DNA from: Paragyromitra xinjiangensis
Taxonomy: Eukaryota; Ascomycota; Pezizomycetes; Pezizales; Discinaceae
Assembly (NCBI GenBank): GCA_038503065.1
Contig: JBCAMK010000009.1
Location: 310,001 to 374,000, forward strand
Direction of reading: 5' to 3'
DNA length: 64,000 bases
In this document: in pieces, positions 52,890 to 64,000 of the stretch
How positions within the stretch are numbered: the stretch's first letter is position 1
Layout of the letters: each line of letters starts with the position of its first letter
Made by a program: the position numbers and the translations under genes
The notes under the pieces: generated by a model
Told to the model about the DNA's origin: nothing
What the model saw: only the letters and a program-made list of their open reading frames with translations
The model's database searches: none

Positions 52890-55152
52890 TCACGCCCCCC
52901 ACTTCCTCTTCCCCCTCGCCATCATTAACGGATCCTCATGCTCATCCAAATGCGCACCCTCCTCCTTAAACGGCCACTTATCCCACGCCTTCACAACCTC
53001 CACAAACTGCTTCACAGTCATCGTCCTTGGCCGTTCCTTCGGATCGATCTTCCCCCCCGCTGCAACCTCATCGACTTCAGAAAGCGCGTGTTCGCCTCCA
53101 GGCACAAGGGTGCCGAGTGCATCCGAAATACCATGGGCGCGTAGACTAAGGAGACCGCGGAGGAGCCAGTTGTAGATTTCCCAGTTGTATTCGCGTTGGG
53201 CATGGGTTCCTGAGCGGAAGAATTCATCGGTGAGGACTGGGGTGAAATCGAGGAGTGCGAGCGGTACCTAGGTAGGGTTGTAGTTTGTTAATGGGGGCTG
53301 TATATTGTAGATGGGAGTGGATGTGGGGGTAACTCACTTTAGGCCAAAAATCGCTATCCTCAACAGCTATAGGCTCAAACGGTCGCTTATGCCATTTTAA
53401 TACACCCTTCTGATACGCTATCGCCGCATCTTCATTACCCCTATGTATACCGAAGGCGTCCGACTTCTTTACCCAACGGTCCTCAAACTCGTCAAATGAA
53501 GTGCTTTTCCCTTCATCTTCACTTGACACCTTATCTTCTTTTTTTTCCGGGTCCTCCAGTGACTCTAGCGCCTCGATCTGCTTCGCTGTTTCTTCCCCTG
53601 TGCCCTGGATATGATGTTCGAAGCCCGTTTTTTCGGGGGTATGTTTCGTACTACGTCGCTCTAGGATAGTGTCCACCAACGACTCTATTTCTGCAGGATT
53701 ATTCTTATACCACCAAGGAGGGTGTTCCATGCCAGAAATCCACCCCTCCCTGTCACTCTCCAAATACACCTGCACGCCTTCGGCAATTTTGCGCCTTTGC
53801 CGGATCATCGATATATTTTTCGCGTTAATCTCGTCAAATAGTTCATCTGTTATATCCTTCGCTGCTTTGTGATCTCGTTTTACTACACGGATGAGGTTTA
53901 CACGGATGCGCTCGAGCTCGGGAGTTAGCATGGCCTGCCCACTGTAGCGGGAGCGGCCCTTCTTCTTCTTGAGAGGCTCGGGCCCAAACACGCGGGGGCG
54001 TCCCATGCGTTTTTTGGGCATGTCCTCAGTGGATTCGGCGCCTTCTTCATCAGTTGGTTTCTCGGCGTCTGTATCTTCCTTTTCAGCTTTCTTTGCTGCT
54101 GCGATTTTCCTACGGGAATACTTTTTAGATGTCATTTCTTTAGCAATTAGCTCTGCCTCAAGCGCTTCAAGGGCAGCTTCGTCGCCACGTGCTTCCTCAA
54201 TCCTCTTGAGGGCATCCCCAATCTCCTCAACACTCATTCGTAGCTTTCTTGGCCTGCCCACAGTTCTCTCAACCTTCTTCTTCCCCAAAGACGGCCGACC
54301 AACCGTTGTCCTGGCCTCATATGTCGGAATGACTACATTTCCCTCATCGTCGAGCTCGATCTCGTTTGGGCGGGGGCGGCCCTTCCCGGTGCGTAGAATT
54401 GGCGACGAGGCAATTTCCCTCACATCACAGACGGTTTCGGAAATAACAGTTGCTCGACCTCGAGAGCCAACTGACCGCGGGAGGTATCGCTCTTTTAATT
54501 CGTCGTGTGCCCAAATGAGGTAGCGCACGCGGCCGTATTTCTGCACCCACAGGCCGAGAGTGGTACAGTTGAGGAATTGAGCGAGGAGTCGTTCCTCTTT
54601 GATTTGGGAGAAGGATAAGTTGCCTGTGAATATGATGTCGGGGTTTACGCCGTCCTCGGGCGGGACGAATTTGGGGTCGAAGTCAGGGAAGGCTCGGTCG
54701 ACTGGCCACGGCGGGCATGGAGGGTTGGGTTTGAATAATTTGGAGTATGTGGCCCATTCGTAGCCATCGAGTGGAACCCAGTAAGCATTGGGGCGAGCAG
54801 CTGTGAATTCTTCCAGGATGGGAGCATATCGCTTCTCTGGTTCGAGGAGAATGTGGTTGCGAGGCTTGAGGTAGTCATGTAAGGCAGCAGACCAGACACA
54901 CGCACCAGGGTTCATGTCGATTAGAATAGGTTTTTTCGAGGCGTACATAGAAAGGTCGGCTTTCTTAATTACATTTTCTGTGAACTGTCAGCGACGACGA
55001 GGGGTACGAGGAATTGAGAGGGTTGTACGGCATAGCTCGGGATTAATGATGTTTACGGGCTTCCCGGTTCGGTAGCGAGTAAAAATAGATGTTAAGCGGT
55101 TCGAGTTCGCGGCCTTGATGGCATCTAGGGTTGCCTTTGTGGGTATGGCCAT
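52890..55152 (-). CDS. mtf1: Mitochondrial transcription factor B (Mtf1-like) with AT-hook-like insertion
   Basis: Exons 55152-55029, 54977-53338 and 53267-52890 (introns 51 and 70 nt) close to 713 residues. The N-terminus has PVNIINPELC, LIDMNPGACVWSAALHDYL (SAM-binding-loop position), KPRNHILLEPEKRY, NPDIIFTGNLSF and WAHDELKERYLPRSVGSRGR, the order of rRNA adenine dimethyltransferase-like proteins that act as mitochondrial RNA polymerase specificity factors. C-terminal helices (THAQREYNWEIYNWLL, TMTVKQFVEVVKAWDKWPF) complete the fold. Between them lies a long charged insertion with GRPRP, GRPSL, GRPRK, GRPRV and GRSRY (residues ~241, 268, 282, 367 and 382). The yeast protein is about half as long. 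The start is the first ATG; the first intron's branch site CTGAC and acceptor CACAG fit. Confidence 0.82.
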
Positions 55153-56249
55153 TGCCGATATGCCTTAGGAGAACTTGAGATATCTACGGGGAGGAAGTTA
55201 GAGAAGTTCCATGAAGATTAGGTGTTGTATGGGAGATCGGATGGACCTTATAACGAATTTAGCACCATTTACGATTATTGAGAAATTTTAAACAGGCAGT
55301 GAGGTGAGGGAAGAGGGGCGTGGAGGGGTGAAGTGGGATATTAAAAGCTATGATGCACTTTCTCTTGCAGGATGCAGCTTCTTCTGCAGGGGAAGAGGGA
55401 ATCTTTTTTCTTTTGTGGTTATCATCACGTGAGGGAAGTGCTGACTCATGCTAGCAAGCTTGTTATCGAGAGTCTTGGCGGTGTTGGTTAACGTTGCTCC
55501 GTACCTGTCAGCAGGAAGAAGTTTCAGCGAGCTGAGTGAAACAGACTAGAAAAGGCATTTAACGAGAAGATTGGAAGCGAGCGCTCGGGTGCCTGCAGCT
55601 TCATCCCGAAATACAGATAATCGTGACTGAAAATAGATGATATGTGATGGGTGTTTGGTGTTTTGTGTTTTGTGTTTGGTGACTTTAGGTGATGGAGTTG
55701 GCTGTTGGAGAGCTTTGAAAATGGCAAGCTTGGCGGTTGGAGGGGTGTCGCCCTCGGCAGCTGAGTGGCTCGCATGGGGGGGGGAATTCTTTCAGGGCCC
55801 ATTCCAAGGGCGGCGACGACTACAGTGCACGTACCCAAGCAGAGAGAGAGCATCGAGATCCAACCATCTCACGAGTCTTCACAAGGGACCACCTGCTGCT
55901 GTGCTTCCCCTCCTCCTCCACCTCCCCTCAACTCAGAGAGAGAGAGAGAGAGCCAACTGCCGTGGAAAACGTCCGCTAACACCCAGGGGTTTGGTTGGTT
56001 TTCCTAGACCCTTCCTCCTCTATCCTCTCTTCATCCTCTCCCTCCTTTTCCTCCTCTTCCTCTCATCCTCCTCTCCCTTTCCTTCTCTTCATCCCCTACC
56101 CCACCATCACCTTTATCGCTATACTGAGTTGAGCTGGCCCTCACATCCCGTTGTCCATCTCATCTCTCTCATCTCATCTCATCTAGTCTTCCCCTCACCT
56201 GTTTGCTCACTCCCTGTCGATAGTGCATCTACGCTAAGCCCTACCCGCT
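55153..56249. promoter_or_regulatory. Bidirectional promoter region, mtf1-like / AMSH
   Basis: This 1.1-kb spacer separates two divergent start codons. It contains a (GA)n run (55939-55955) followed by a ~200-bp pyrimidine-rich stretch (TCCTCTTCCTCTCATCC-type, 56000-56220) just before the AMSH start, typical of fungal core promoters. An ORF across it has no splice or homology support. Confidence 0.6.
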
Positions 56250-58295
56250 ATGGATTATCTCAACGACACCAGCACGCACCATGCTGCCGCCCGCCCCATG
56301 AGTGTCAAAGAGATTGCCGAGAAGGCCATCGAATTTGACTACAACCCTTTGATTCCGCTACGATACTGGCACCAAACAGCCAATACCTTACTAAAAGAGG
56401 CAACAATTTATCAAGCCGAGGGCAACGAGCAGCAAGCATACCTTCTGCTGCTACGCCAAGCAGAGTCCGCTAACCCCCTTTACCCTACACTCCCAACTTT
56501 ACAAAACTGACAAGGATAAAGACTACTTATCCGCTACCTCCCCACCCACCCCGACGCCGCGAAACCCGAATACGCTCGGTCTCGCCAGCACGCCAAGTCT
56601 AGCCTTAGTGAAGCGGTGAAAAGGCTGGAATACCTGAAACCTCGTATCCACGCCCGTTACGAAAATTACGTCAACCAGCAGAAAGCACGTGAAGAGTCCC
56701 GCATCCGTCGTCAGGCTTCCGCCGCTTCTTCATCCTCGAGCGGTTCAGCGACACCATACTCAACTGCTGCTGCGCAATCGCTATCCTATGGCAGTTCTCG
56801 CTCCAAAGCAAATGTACCGAAAGCGCTTGATTTGTCTGGTCGACGGGGGAGTTTATCTAGTGGACCATTTTCACCACCGATAGATAAAGTGCAAAATTCT
56901 GCAGGCTTGTATGGCAGCAACAAGAATGATCTGGCGCTCGAGATTGCGAGACAGGAGTTCGAGCGCCGGGAAACACTCAAGCGGCAGAGAAGGCGACAGG
57001 TAGCGGAAGCGCAAGGCCGAGGAGTGCCGGTTGATTCCAGGGGGCGGGAGATTAGAAGGATATCCACTCCGTCGGATGGCAACGTAGATTCAAGTTATCA
57101 AAAAAGGTATTCGGCTACGGTGGAGCGTTACAGTGGGGACAGTGGGTATGGTTCCGTCCACGGAGATCACAATGGCTACGCCCGACGAGAAACTGAGGAG
57201 GAAAGAGCGTGGCGACAACGAGAGCAGGAAGAAGAGGAATTCGATTTGGCGCGTAGTATAGAAGCACTGCACATGAGATCTGAGCTCACAGACCGCCAGA
57301 TGCAGCCCACAGCCTACGCTCCCTTAGACAACATTCGATTTTCTACTGCTACTTACGACGATTGGGGCCAGTCATTTGATAAACGTGAGCGAGAGAAGCA
57401 CGTAGGTAATTGGCAATACAATTACCCCACTGTCCCAAAACGTCGCGCCTCACCTGTTCCCTCACCTGCCCCCTCTATGGGCCCTCCACCCCTCCCCAAT
57501 TACACCCACGACCAATTCAACATCCGCAGCGTAACCCCTACACCACCACCCAAACCAAACTTCTATGATAGCACCCCGCACCCTCCGGTCCTCCCCGACA
57601 AAGTCCCTTCCACTTCTGCCAAAACCAACAAAGTGGATGAGGCTTTCCAATTTACAACGCCTGCCACCCTTGAGAACGGTACTGCTCTTCGCACAATCTT
57701 CCTCCCGTCCACTCTCCGCAGTGAATTCCTTGCTGTCGCAGCACCCAATACACGAAAGAATCTCGAGACATGCGGGATTCTATGCGGTACATTAATCCAA
57801 AACGCACTGTTTATATCACGTCTGGTGATTCCGGAACAGGAAGCAACGAGCGATACATGTGGGACTACAGATGAAGAAGGTTTGTTTATGTATTGTGATA
57901 GCGAGGAACTGATGGTGCTGGGGTGGATTCATACGCATCCGACTCAAACGTGCTTTATGAGTAGTGTGGATTTGCATACACATTGTAGCTACCAGTTAAT
58001 GCTGCCAGAAAGTATCGCAATTGTGTGTGCGCCAAAGCATGAGCCGTCGTAAGTATTCCTTTTTTTTCTCCCCCCCACATCCTCAAACGGTGCTAATAAT
58101 ATCACAAACAGATGGGGTGTATTCCGTCTAACCGATCCGCCAGGAGTACAGACGATCATGAACTGTAGGAATAAGGGCCTATTTCATCCACATGGTGAAC
58201 AGTTCGTATATACAGATGCGATGAGGCCTGGGCATGTGTGTGAGGTGAGGGAGATGGGGTTCGATGTGGTGGATTTGAGGAAAGACAAGACTTAG
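56250..58295 (+). CDS. sst2: AMSH/Sst2-type K63-specific JAMM deubiquitinase
   Basis: Exons 56250-56464, 56522-58048 and 58112-58295 close to 641 residues. The N-terminal ~130 residues form a USP8/AMSH dimerisation-type helical region (ARPMSVKEIAEKAIEFDYN; RQAELLIRYLPTHPDAAKPEY), completed only with intron 1 (57 nt, weak donor GTCCGC, branch CTGAC). The middle is Ser/Pro-rich with a charged helix (REQEEEEFDLARSIEALH). The C-terminal MPN+ domain has ETCGILCG (catalytic Glu), H542-x-H544-x7-S552-x2-D555 (HTHPTQTCFMSSVD) and the AMSH zinc ligands in HCSYQ and MNCRNKGLFHPH. It removes K63-linked ubiquitin from cargo at endosomes. Confidence 0.93.
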
Positions 58296-59790
58296 GTGGG
58301 GAGAGTAGGGTGTAAGGAAGTGATGGATGGAGCCGGAGAAAGCATTGTACGGGCAGTGTGGTATAATAGGGAAGTGGACGATAGCTAGGGGCTGGGAGCT
58401 TAGGAAATGAGGATATGATGGATATGATGAATATGACGGATGAATGGTTTCTTTTCTATTTTCTATTTTATATCTCCTACTTTCTGCATTCTGCTGGTAA
58501 AATATTCATCATTTTAATGGCGTTTTTTTTTCCTTTCTTCCGGCTAGGTGGATGGGCTTAAGTTAGGGCGCAAACTTTCTTATTTCTAATTAAGGGAATT
58601 TTGAGGGGGATCATTTGTACCACTGTAGGAATGACTTTACAGTGCATGTTGTAGTATATTATTGCAGGTGGTGTAAACTATGGTGTGGGAGGACTAAAAG
58701 CGCTAAGACGCGCGGCCTATTATAAAAGGTGGATGAACCAATGACGAGGTATCTACATTTTAAATTTTGGAATGGCGGAATGACTCAAATTTATAGTTCT
58801 TTCCCTCCGGCCACTTATCCTACCCAGCTGAACACCACGACAGCCTGCCTGAGTGGAGAATCGTGCAGTAAACTGATAGCCCTTAGTATAGCGCCTCTCA
58901 GTGCTGGTAGTGGCGATTATTCCACTATAGATATCTGATCGGCCAATTGCATAGCGGGTGGCCTAGAAAAACTGTAGCCTGGAATTCATTAAGAAGATAG
59001 ATATCGATGCATCATGACTTAGCACTCGGGGCACCGAGCCACCGAGCGCGCGTCTGATTCACCCAGCCGCGGAAGCTTCGAGTAGTTGAAGATTAAGGAT
59101 GAAGTAATGCGTATTCTACCTAACACGTGGGAATTGATTTTGCTTGTGTTTGTAGTTACGGTGGGCTTTTCTGGGCTTGATGATAGGTGGGAGGTTTGCT
59201 TAGTGAAATTGGGTTGGAAGGGGTTATGAGTGGGTTAGGCGTAAACCGGGGAATGTAGATACAGGGTGGCTGGGTTGATTTCTGGGACTGTGTTTTGGTT
59301 TTTGTTAGTTAGGGTGGTTTTGGTTTTTTACACGGGAGAGTGCACGTCATGGATTAGCACTCGGTATATCTTTTGCTTGGTTCGTCGAAAATAATAGAGT
59401 ACGGGAAGTAGGAACGAGATTGATTGCGTATTCTCTGGAGGCTGGTGACATGCTCCTGTCTCTATACTTGTGAAGTAGCCCGTGTTCTCATGTCTCACTA
59501 GTCTCCGTCCCAAAGTCACCCGAAAGGCACCCTATTAGGGAGCTCCATAACAAGGCTGATGGTTGTTTAGTTGTGATAGGCGGAAGATTTAGTAGATGTG
59601 TTATAGTATGGCTCTATAGTAGTGGTGTTTATATTACAAACGAAACTTCGTGTAAATTTTTCCTCCTCGTCTCGTGTCAGATTTCGTGGCTGCATGTGAC
59701 CTCAACTACATATACTTATAGTCCACTAGCCAAATCTCACCTCTATATTTCAACTCGAGAGTCTCAATTCCCAAGCCATCCCACCCCACA
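58296..59790. other. Intergenic, no gene seen
   Basis: The AMSH 3' region, then AT-rich sequence. Only short unsupported open frames are present, and no RNA gene or transposon ends were recognised. The last ~100 bp, with TATACTTATAG near 59710, may be the promoter of the next gene. Confidence 0.5.
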
Positions 59791-60570
59791 ATGCTCCTCA
59801 GAGCTCGCACCTGCAAACCAGACGCCTACACGTCCTTCCAAAAAATCTACGAAGTCAAACCAGACAACACCGAGATCGAAAACATCTTCGCTCAATCACT
59901 CTGGGAAGCCCACCAAACAGAAACCCAACTCACCTCACCAGTCCACCTGCAAGTGGTAACCCAACGAAAAGTCGTCCCAATCCTAGTTCTCGAATTCCCG
60001 GAAACAGGCTGCAACTGCGTATTCCAATCCATAAACGGCATAGCCCAATGGTGCGTTGAACTCGTTGAAAACCATACCCTCCCGACTGGGTGTAATCTCA
60101 CCAGACATGAGTTCGTCTCTAATAAACTTATGCCCGTAACGGGAGGCACCTTCTGCTCCCTCCTGAACCTGCTAGACATGGAGGACATAAAGCTGCCAGC
60201 ATGGATTACCCGTGAACCGGTGTGGATTAACCAGTCATATCGACCTACAGGCCATGTTATCAACATCTCTTTAGGGGCTGCTCCAGGATCGACTTCACGC
60301 GCTGTGGGACACGTGTCTATGATTATTCGCCAGGACACAGCGCTGGCTGAGATTTTTCATATGTTACGGAGGGAGTGGCCGAATTTTAGTCTTAGACATC
60401 TTGGAGGGAGGGATCTGATACCGGCTGGGGAGCAGAAGTTGTATTCGTATGATTTGGCTAGGACTCGGGGGACTTTGGTGGGGGATTTGGGGTTGGAGGG
60501 GAAGGCGTGGTTTATGCCGGAGCCGTTGTCGATTGAGCCGGTGCCGCGGAGGCTGAGGAGGAGGGGGTAG
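59791..60570 (+). CDS. Uncharacterised single-exon protein, 259 aa
   Basis: An uninterrupted frame with typical fungal codon use, starting MLLRARTCKPDAYTS and ending PVPRRLRRRG. I recognise no family. No signal peptide or membrane span is evident; the C-terminus is strongly basic. The middle has mixed beta-rich sequence (VHLQVVTQRKVVPILVLEF; GHVINISLGAAPGSTSR). It may be an orphan or lineage-specific gene. Confidence that it is real comes from length, composition and the pyrimidine-rich, CAAT-like upstream sequence. Confidence 0.65.
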   Translation: MLLRARTCKPDAYTSFQKIYEVKPDNTEIENIFAQSLWEAHQTETQLTSPVHLQVVTQRKVVPILVLEFPETGCNCVFQSINGIAQWCVELVENHTLPTGCNLTRHEFVSNKLMPVTGGTFCSLLNLLDMEDIKLPAWITREPVWINQSYRPTGHVINISLGAAPGSTSRAVGHVSMIIRQDTALAEIFHMLRREWPNFSLRHLGGRDLIPAGEQKLYSYDLARTRGTLVGDLGLEGKAWFMPEPLSIEPVPRRLRRRG

Positions 60571-61717
60571 GTTATTTTTATGCCTTGTTTATTTGAGCGT
60601 AAGGTGGTGAAATCCTAAGATAAACGAAGGAGTACGAGTTGTAAAGGGTTACTACTGGTTGAGAATATCTACATGTCCTATGGGAAATGGAAGTAGAATG
60701 GAATGGATTTGAAAGGAGAGTGACAGTACTTCGAGGAAAAGCGCAGCCCCAATCAATAAAGCATTCCTCGCAATCAAAACTGCGCCAAATTAGTATGGCA
60801 TTGCGGTAACTGCTAAGGTTACTATTGAGTGTTTGTATTGTACACAAGGTCAGGGTCAGGGTAAGTTTTAATTTACGGCGAACGTGCAGAATAACACATA
60901 TCTCGAGCAGCATGATCTAGAATAACATACAATCTAAATTGACACCGTTTTTCCGATCTTGTTCTCGATCTATTCGCATTACAAGCAATGGCACAGGAGG
61001 TGAACGACAGGTTTTTTAATATGTCCTAGCTGTTTGCACTGACTGCAACACTGCGGGGCATACTCAGGGAAATCTGGAAATGAAAATCAAGAGATATTAC
61101 TCTGCTTCCCTTTCCCCCCAGCTCTCTTCCTGACTGACCACGATGCTCTTGAAGTTGAAGGAGTAGGTATTCCTGACTAGCCTAAGCAAATAGCAGGCGA
61201 GCTAGGGCTTGATGATGCCATGGTGAGGAAGGTTGTGATAGATGACTGCTAGGCACTGACTGTGCTATTGGCTCGGGGTGACAGAAAATTTTGTTCTCCA
61301 AAGTTATTCTATTCTTCCTGCCTACTCCTGGGAGAAAGTCTCCGATATTACATGCTTATATAGTTATGTGCTGACTAAGACTTTCTACACTATAATCCTC
61401 GTTTCCTAGATTAGGCACTCAGCCCCACAGCACAGAAGGTTGCCGAAAAAAAAAAGATTCCTTGCTAGTCGCAGTGTGTCAATTTAGATTGGTTTATTCC
61501 GAATCATACTGCTCGAGATCTGTGTTATTCCGCATGTTCGTCGTTTAATTTACCATCTACTGAAACTAATGACCGCATAATCAACGTTATCAGTTCAATT
61601 TTATGGAAATTCAAGACGAGGAGTTAGTCCTCCACCTATAAGATCCCCTTTCCAAAGCAGAAACACAATCTATAGACCCAGTTTCAGCAGTCTGCACGCC
61701 CGCTGCGCTCATCACCA
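60571..61717. other. Intergenic, no gene seen
   Basis: No supported coding frame. TTCTCGATCTATTCGC near 60962 and AGCAGCATGATCTAGAAT near 60905 are partly echoed in inverse around 61510 (GAATCATACTGCTCGAGATC, TTATTCCGCATGTTCG), suggesting an old inverted-repeat element of ~650 bp (60880-61560) with no coding content. Confidence 0.4.
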
Positions 61718-62587
61718 ATGGAAACGTTGCGCTACATCTTCAAGAAGTTATTTCGACTGCGCCCTCCGAAAGTTCCAACGACATTCTTCGACATGCCAAA
61801 CGAACTCATTCTTCAAGTCGCCTCGAGTCTACGATTTAAAGATCTCAATTCTCTCCTCCGAACAACCCACTTTCTCGTAGACCTCCTGTCGCCAGTCCTT
61901 TTAAGCCGAGCGCTATCGACCGACACTGTTGTGGGTAGTAACAAACGTTCCGTGCTCCATTGGGCGTCAGCACACAACCGCGTTTCTCTCATGACGGTAT
62001 TACTGGAACGAGGAGCACGGGCTAGTATTAATACCAAAGATGCTCTTAGGATGACTCCGCTTCACTCTGCAACAGTCTTAGGATATGAGACTGCGGTTAA
62101 GCTGCTGCTTGAGAATGGGGCCGAAACCGAAATTTGGAACCAGCCCTGGATGACTCCACTCTTGTCCGCAGTAGTATCAGGAAATTATGTAGTGGCCAAG
62201 ATGTTATTAGAGGGAGGGGCAGACATTGATTCAATGGGCTGCATGCATAACGACAAGAATCCACTACATTACGCGGCAGCACTAGGTCATAAGGATATTG
62301 TTAGGTTGTTGGTAGAAAAGGGGTGTAACACTGAGGCTATAGATGGAATAGGATTGAACGCGGTCCAAGGTGCTGCAGCGCACGGCCAGGAAGAAATGGT
62401 TAAGTGGTTGTTGGCTCTGGGTGGATTTGGTGCAAATATTCCCTTTAGTTCACTCGATCGTGTTCGCTCGTTATCGAAAATTTCGATAGCCTCGCACGGG
62501 CTAGATACGTCTATATCGAGTGAGTGCGATTTTTGCGGTTTTTGCCTAGCAAGAAAGTTTCCGCATCTATATCAACTCTCGTCATAA
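61718..62587 (+). CDS. F-box and ankyrin-repeat protein
   Basis: Single exon, 289 residues. Residues ~24-68 (FFDMPNELILQVASSL, FKDLNSLLRTTHFLVDLL) are an F-box, which recruits Skp1/cullin ubiquitin ligase. Five ankyrin units follow: SVLHWASAHNRVSLMTVLLE, TPLHSATVLGYETAVKLLLE, TPLLSAVVSGNYVVAKMLLE, NPLHYAAALGHKDIVRLLVE and NAVQGAAAHGQEEMVKWLLA. The tail is cysteine-containing (SECDFCGFC). The ankyrin repeats would bind the substrate. The start is the only ATG upstream of the F-box in frame, and the CAAT/TATA-like region at 61640-61700 fits. Confidence 0.9.
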   Translation: METLRYIFKKLFRLRPPKVPTTFFDMPNELILQVASSLRFKDLNSLLRTTHFLVDLLSPVLLSRALSTDTVVGSNKRSVLHWASAHNRVSLMTVLLERGARASINTKDALRMTPLHSATVLGYETAVKLLLENGAETEIWNQPWMTPLLSAVVSGNYVVAKMLLEGGADIDSMGCMHNDKNPLHYAAALGHKDIVRLLVEKGCNTEAIDGIGLNAVQGAAAHGQEEMVKWLLALGGFGANIPFSSLDRVRSLSKISIASHGLDTSISSECDFCGFCLARKFPHLYQLSS

Positions 62588-63472
62588 AATGTCTTAGTTC
62601 TATATTGGTTTTTCCCTGGTTATACGACCTGAGTCGATATGGAGTAGACTGTGTCTTATTTCTATAAGTGTTGACCTTCACAACGTCCCTGAACACTACC
62701 CCGCCCTCCCTTTTTCATGAGAAAATTCCGCTTGAATCTCATGTACTACCTAGTCGTCATGCCGTCATTCTGAGCTTGCTTTACACAGGTTCATGGACAC
62801 GTAAAGCTACAGTCTACTCCGTGTCGGCTCTAGCAAAAGCGTAGTGCGAGGTCGTATCGTCACAGCACATACGGTATATATATCACTATGATAGTAGAGA
62901 TAGGAGGTAAACTTCCATCTCTTTATATACGTCTAGGTTACATAGTTAATATATTACCCTTTCTATATCTAATCTTAATTTACGCAGCTCCGATGCCGAA
63001 ACGCCAAAACCCTAAGATCCTGGAAACATGAGATCACAACCCTTCAAGATGTGAGAAGACCTTCGATTGCGAAAGAAAAAGAATCTGGGAATTCTCATTC
63101 GTCCGTGCTAGCAGCGAGGACAGCACACACAGCCGCATCTACAACGCTGCAGCGTTTATGATGATCCTGGGATCACCAATCCACACAACACCCCGTCCCA
63201 CGGGTTGGACCCTGAGACGAGTGATGCGCCATGAGCTGCTGTGGGAAACAGGGGAAGCAGTGGGTATTGGCGACAAATACTGGATCGTAGTTGAATAGAA
63301 ACACCTCCACCTTAAGCACCAAGGATTGATGATTGACTGATTGGTAATTCATATATACATGCATCCAAAGCACCAAGGGAAAAAAGAGGCCAAACATCTG
63401 CAATTAAACCTCCCTATCATAGCACTGAAGAAACCAAAAAACAAGGAAACCCCATTATCGTAATGCCAGGTA
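62588..63472. other. Intergenic, no gene seen
   Basis: Downstream of the F-box/ankyrin gene. It is AT-rich with TATATATATCACTATG near 62875. No supported coding, RNA or repeat feature was recognised. Confidence 0.5.
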
Positions 63473-63891
63473 TCAGCGTTCCTCCGCAGCAGGACCCGTC
63501 TCTGGAACCTCCTTACCTATACCACCCTCACCCGGAGCATCTTCTCCATCAACTTCATCTCCAGCAAACAGCTCTCCGCCCCATAGCCCAGTACTCAGTA
63601 TAATGGCAACTGCAGTAACTATCAGGGCGCTTGTCAATGGGCTGGTTGGCGCACTAAGTAACGTAAATGAAGTGGCGATGGCAGTGATGGGGTCGTTGGG
63701 CAGGACGAAAGGGTTAGTGGAGTGGTAGCGAGATCGAGAGGTGGCAAGGGAAACTGTTGGAGCATCGATAGCAGCTATTGTGTAATTTGATCCGGCGAGA
63801 GACACAGCTGAAGTGATGATACTTGCAGCAGGAGCTGGTGCAACAAGCGGTGTTGTTGAGGAGACTACCGTCGTAGGCGCTGGAAGAGTGA
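63473..63891 (-). CDS. 3' exon of a possible Ser/Thr-rich surface or membrane protein (partial)
   Basis: On the minus strand a frame with no ATG needed at its start (so probably a downstream exon) reads LTLPAPTTVVSSTTPLVAPA, then SLAGSNYTIAAIDAP, a hydrophobic stretch TSALIVTAVAIILSTGLWGG and an acidic tail ending PETGPAAEER. The Ser/Thr/Pro-rich region, N-glycosylation-like NYT and a single late hydrophobic segment suggest a cell-surface protein. A second frame (NANLTSSFTLGS) upstream could be the preceding exon, but I could not place a convincing intron, and the gene runs off the window edge. Confidence 0.4.
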
Positions 63892-64000
63892 GAGCCGAGG
63901 GTGAAAGACGAGGTCAAGTTGGCATTATAGGAACTATAAAGTCTGCCACCTTTCCTAATGCTGATTTTCCAAGTTCCTTCAGTGCACCTCTTTTGAGGGT

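Noticed and set aside
1..64000. CRISPR arrays, bacterial operons, riboswitches
   Set aside because: The tandem arrays lack spacer structure and cas genes, and all genes have eukaryotic introns and domains.

Overview
This is a 64-kb piece of a filamentous ascomycete (Pezizomycotina-type) genome. Genes carry short GT-AG introns (46-96 nt) with CTAAC/CTGAC-like branch sites. The host genes are a mitochondrial transcription factor B/Mtf1 homologue, an AMSH-type JAMM deubiquitinase, a ULD-type ubiquitin-like/zinc-finger protein and an F-box/ankyrin protein. No bacterial or organellar genes were seen. I cannot name the species.

About 1-49 kb is a deeply nested transposon block. Its framework is one TIR family whose ends read CATCAGCAAAA...TTTTGCTGATG, with 2-bp target duplications (TT, TA, AT and TG seen). 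Members run from about 245-bp MITEs, through 1.9-2.7-kb elements filled with private satellite arrays, to an 18.9-kb element (7655-26602). The large element encodes a Plavaka-type transposase and, head-to-head with it, a decayed DUF6532-like gene. It is itself hit by a solo LTR, a MITE, and a Ty3/gypsy relic that contains a second Plavaka element (II). Plavaka II shares about 60 nearly identical terminal bases with a non-autonomous copy (31695-33801), which ties transposase and satellite-bearing elements together. Other residents are a piggyBac relic, three solo LTRs, and two copies of a chromodomain Ty3/gypsy element. One gypsy copy (1-6991) is decayed and cut by a CATCAGC element. The other (38996-45013) is complete, with LTRs differing at one site, a TTCCA duplication, a textbook -1 frameshift site with stem-loop between gag and pol, and a primer-binding site complementary to its own predicted RNA 5' region.

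At 46365-49031 lies an apparently intact DNA transposon with ~155-bp TIRs, a 6-bp duplication, and a five-exon, 527-aa DDE integrase-like transposase with no disrupting stop. It sits just 3' of the ULD gene.

From 49 to 64 kb the sequence is gene-bearing. In order: the ULD gene (-), the Mtf1-like gene (-) and AMSH gene (+) diverging from a ~1.1-kb promoter region, an unknown single-exon gene (+), the F-box/ankyrin gene (+) and the 3' part of a possible surface/membrane protein gene (-). Gene models were built by hand from splice signals and frame closure; no database search was possible.
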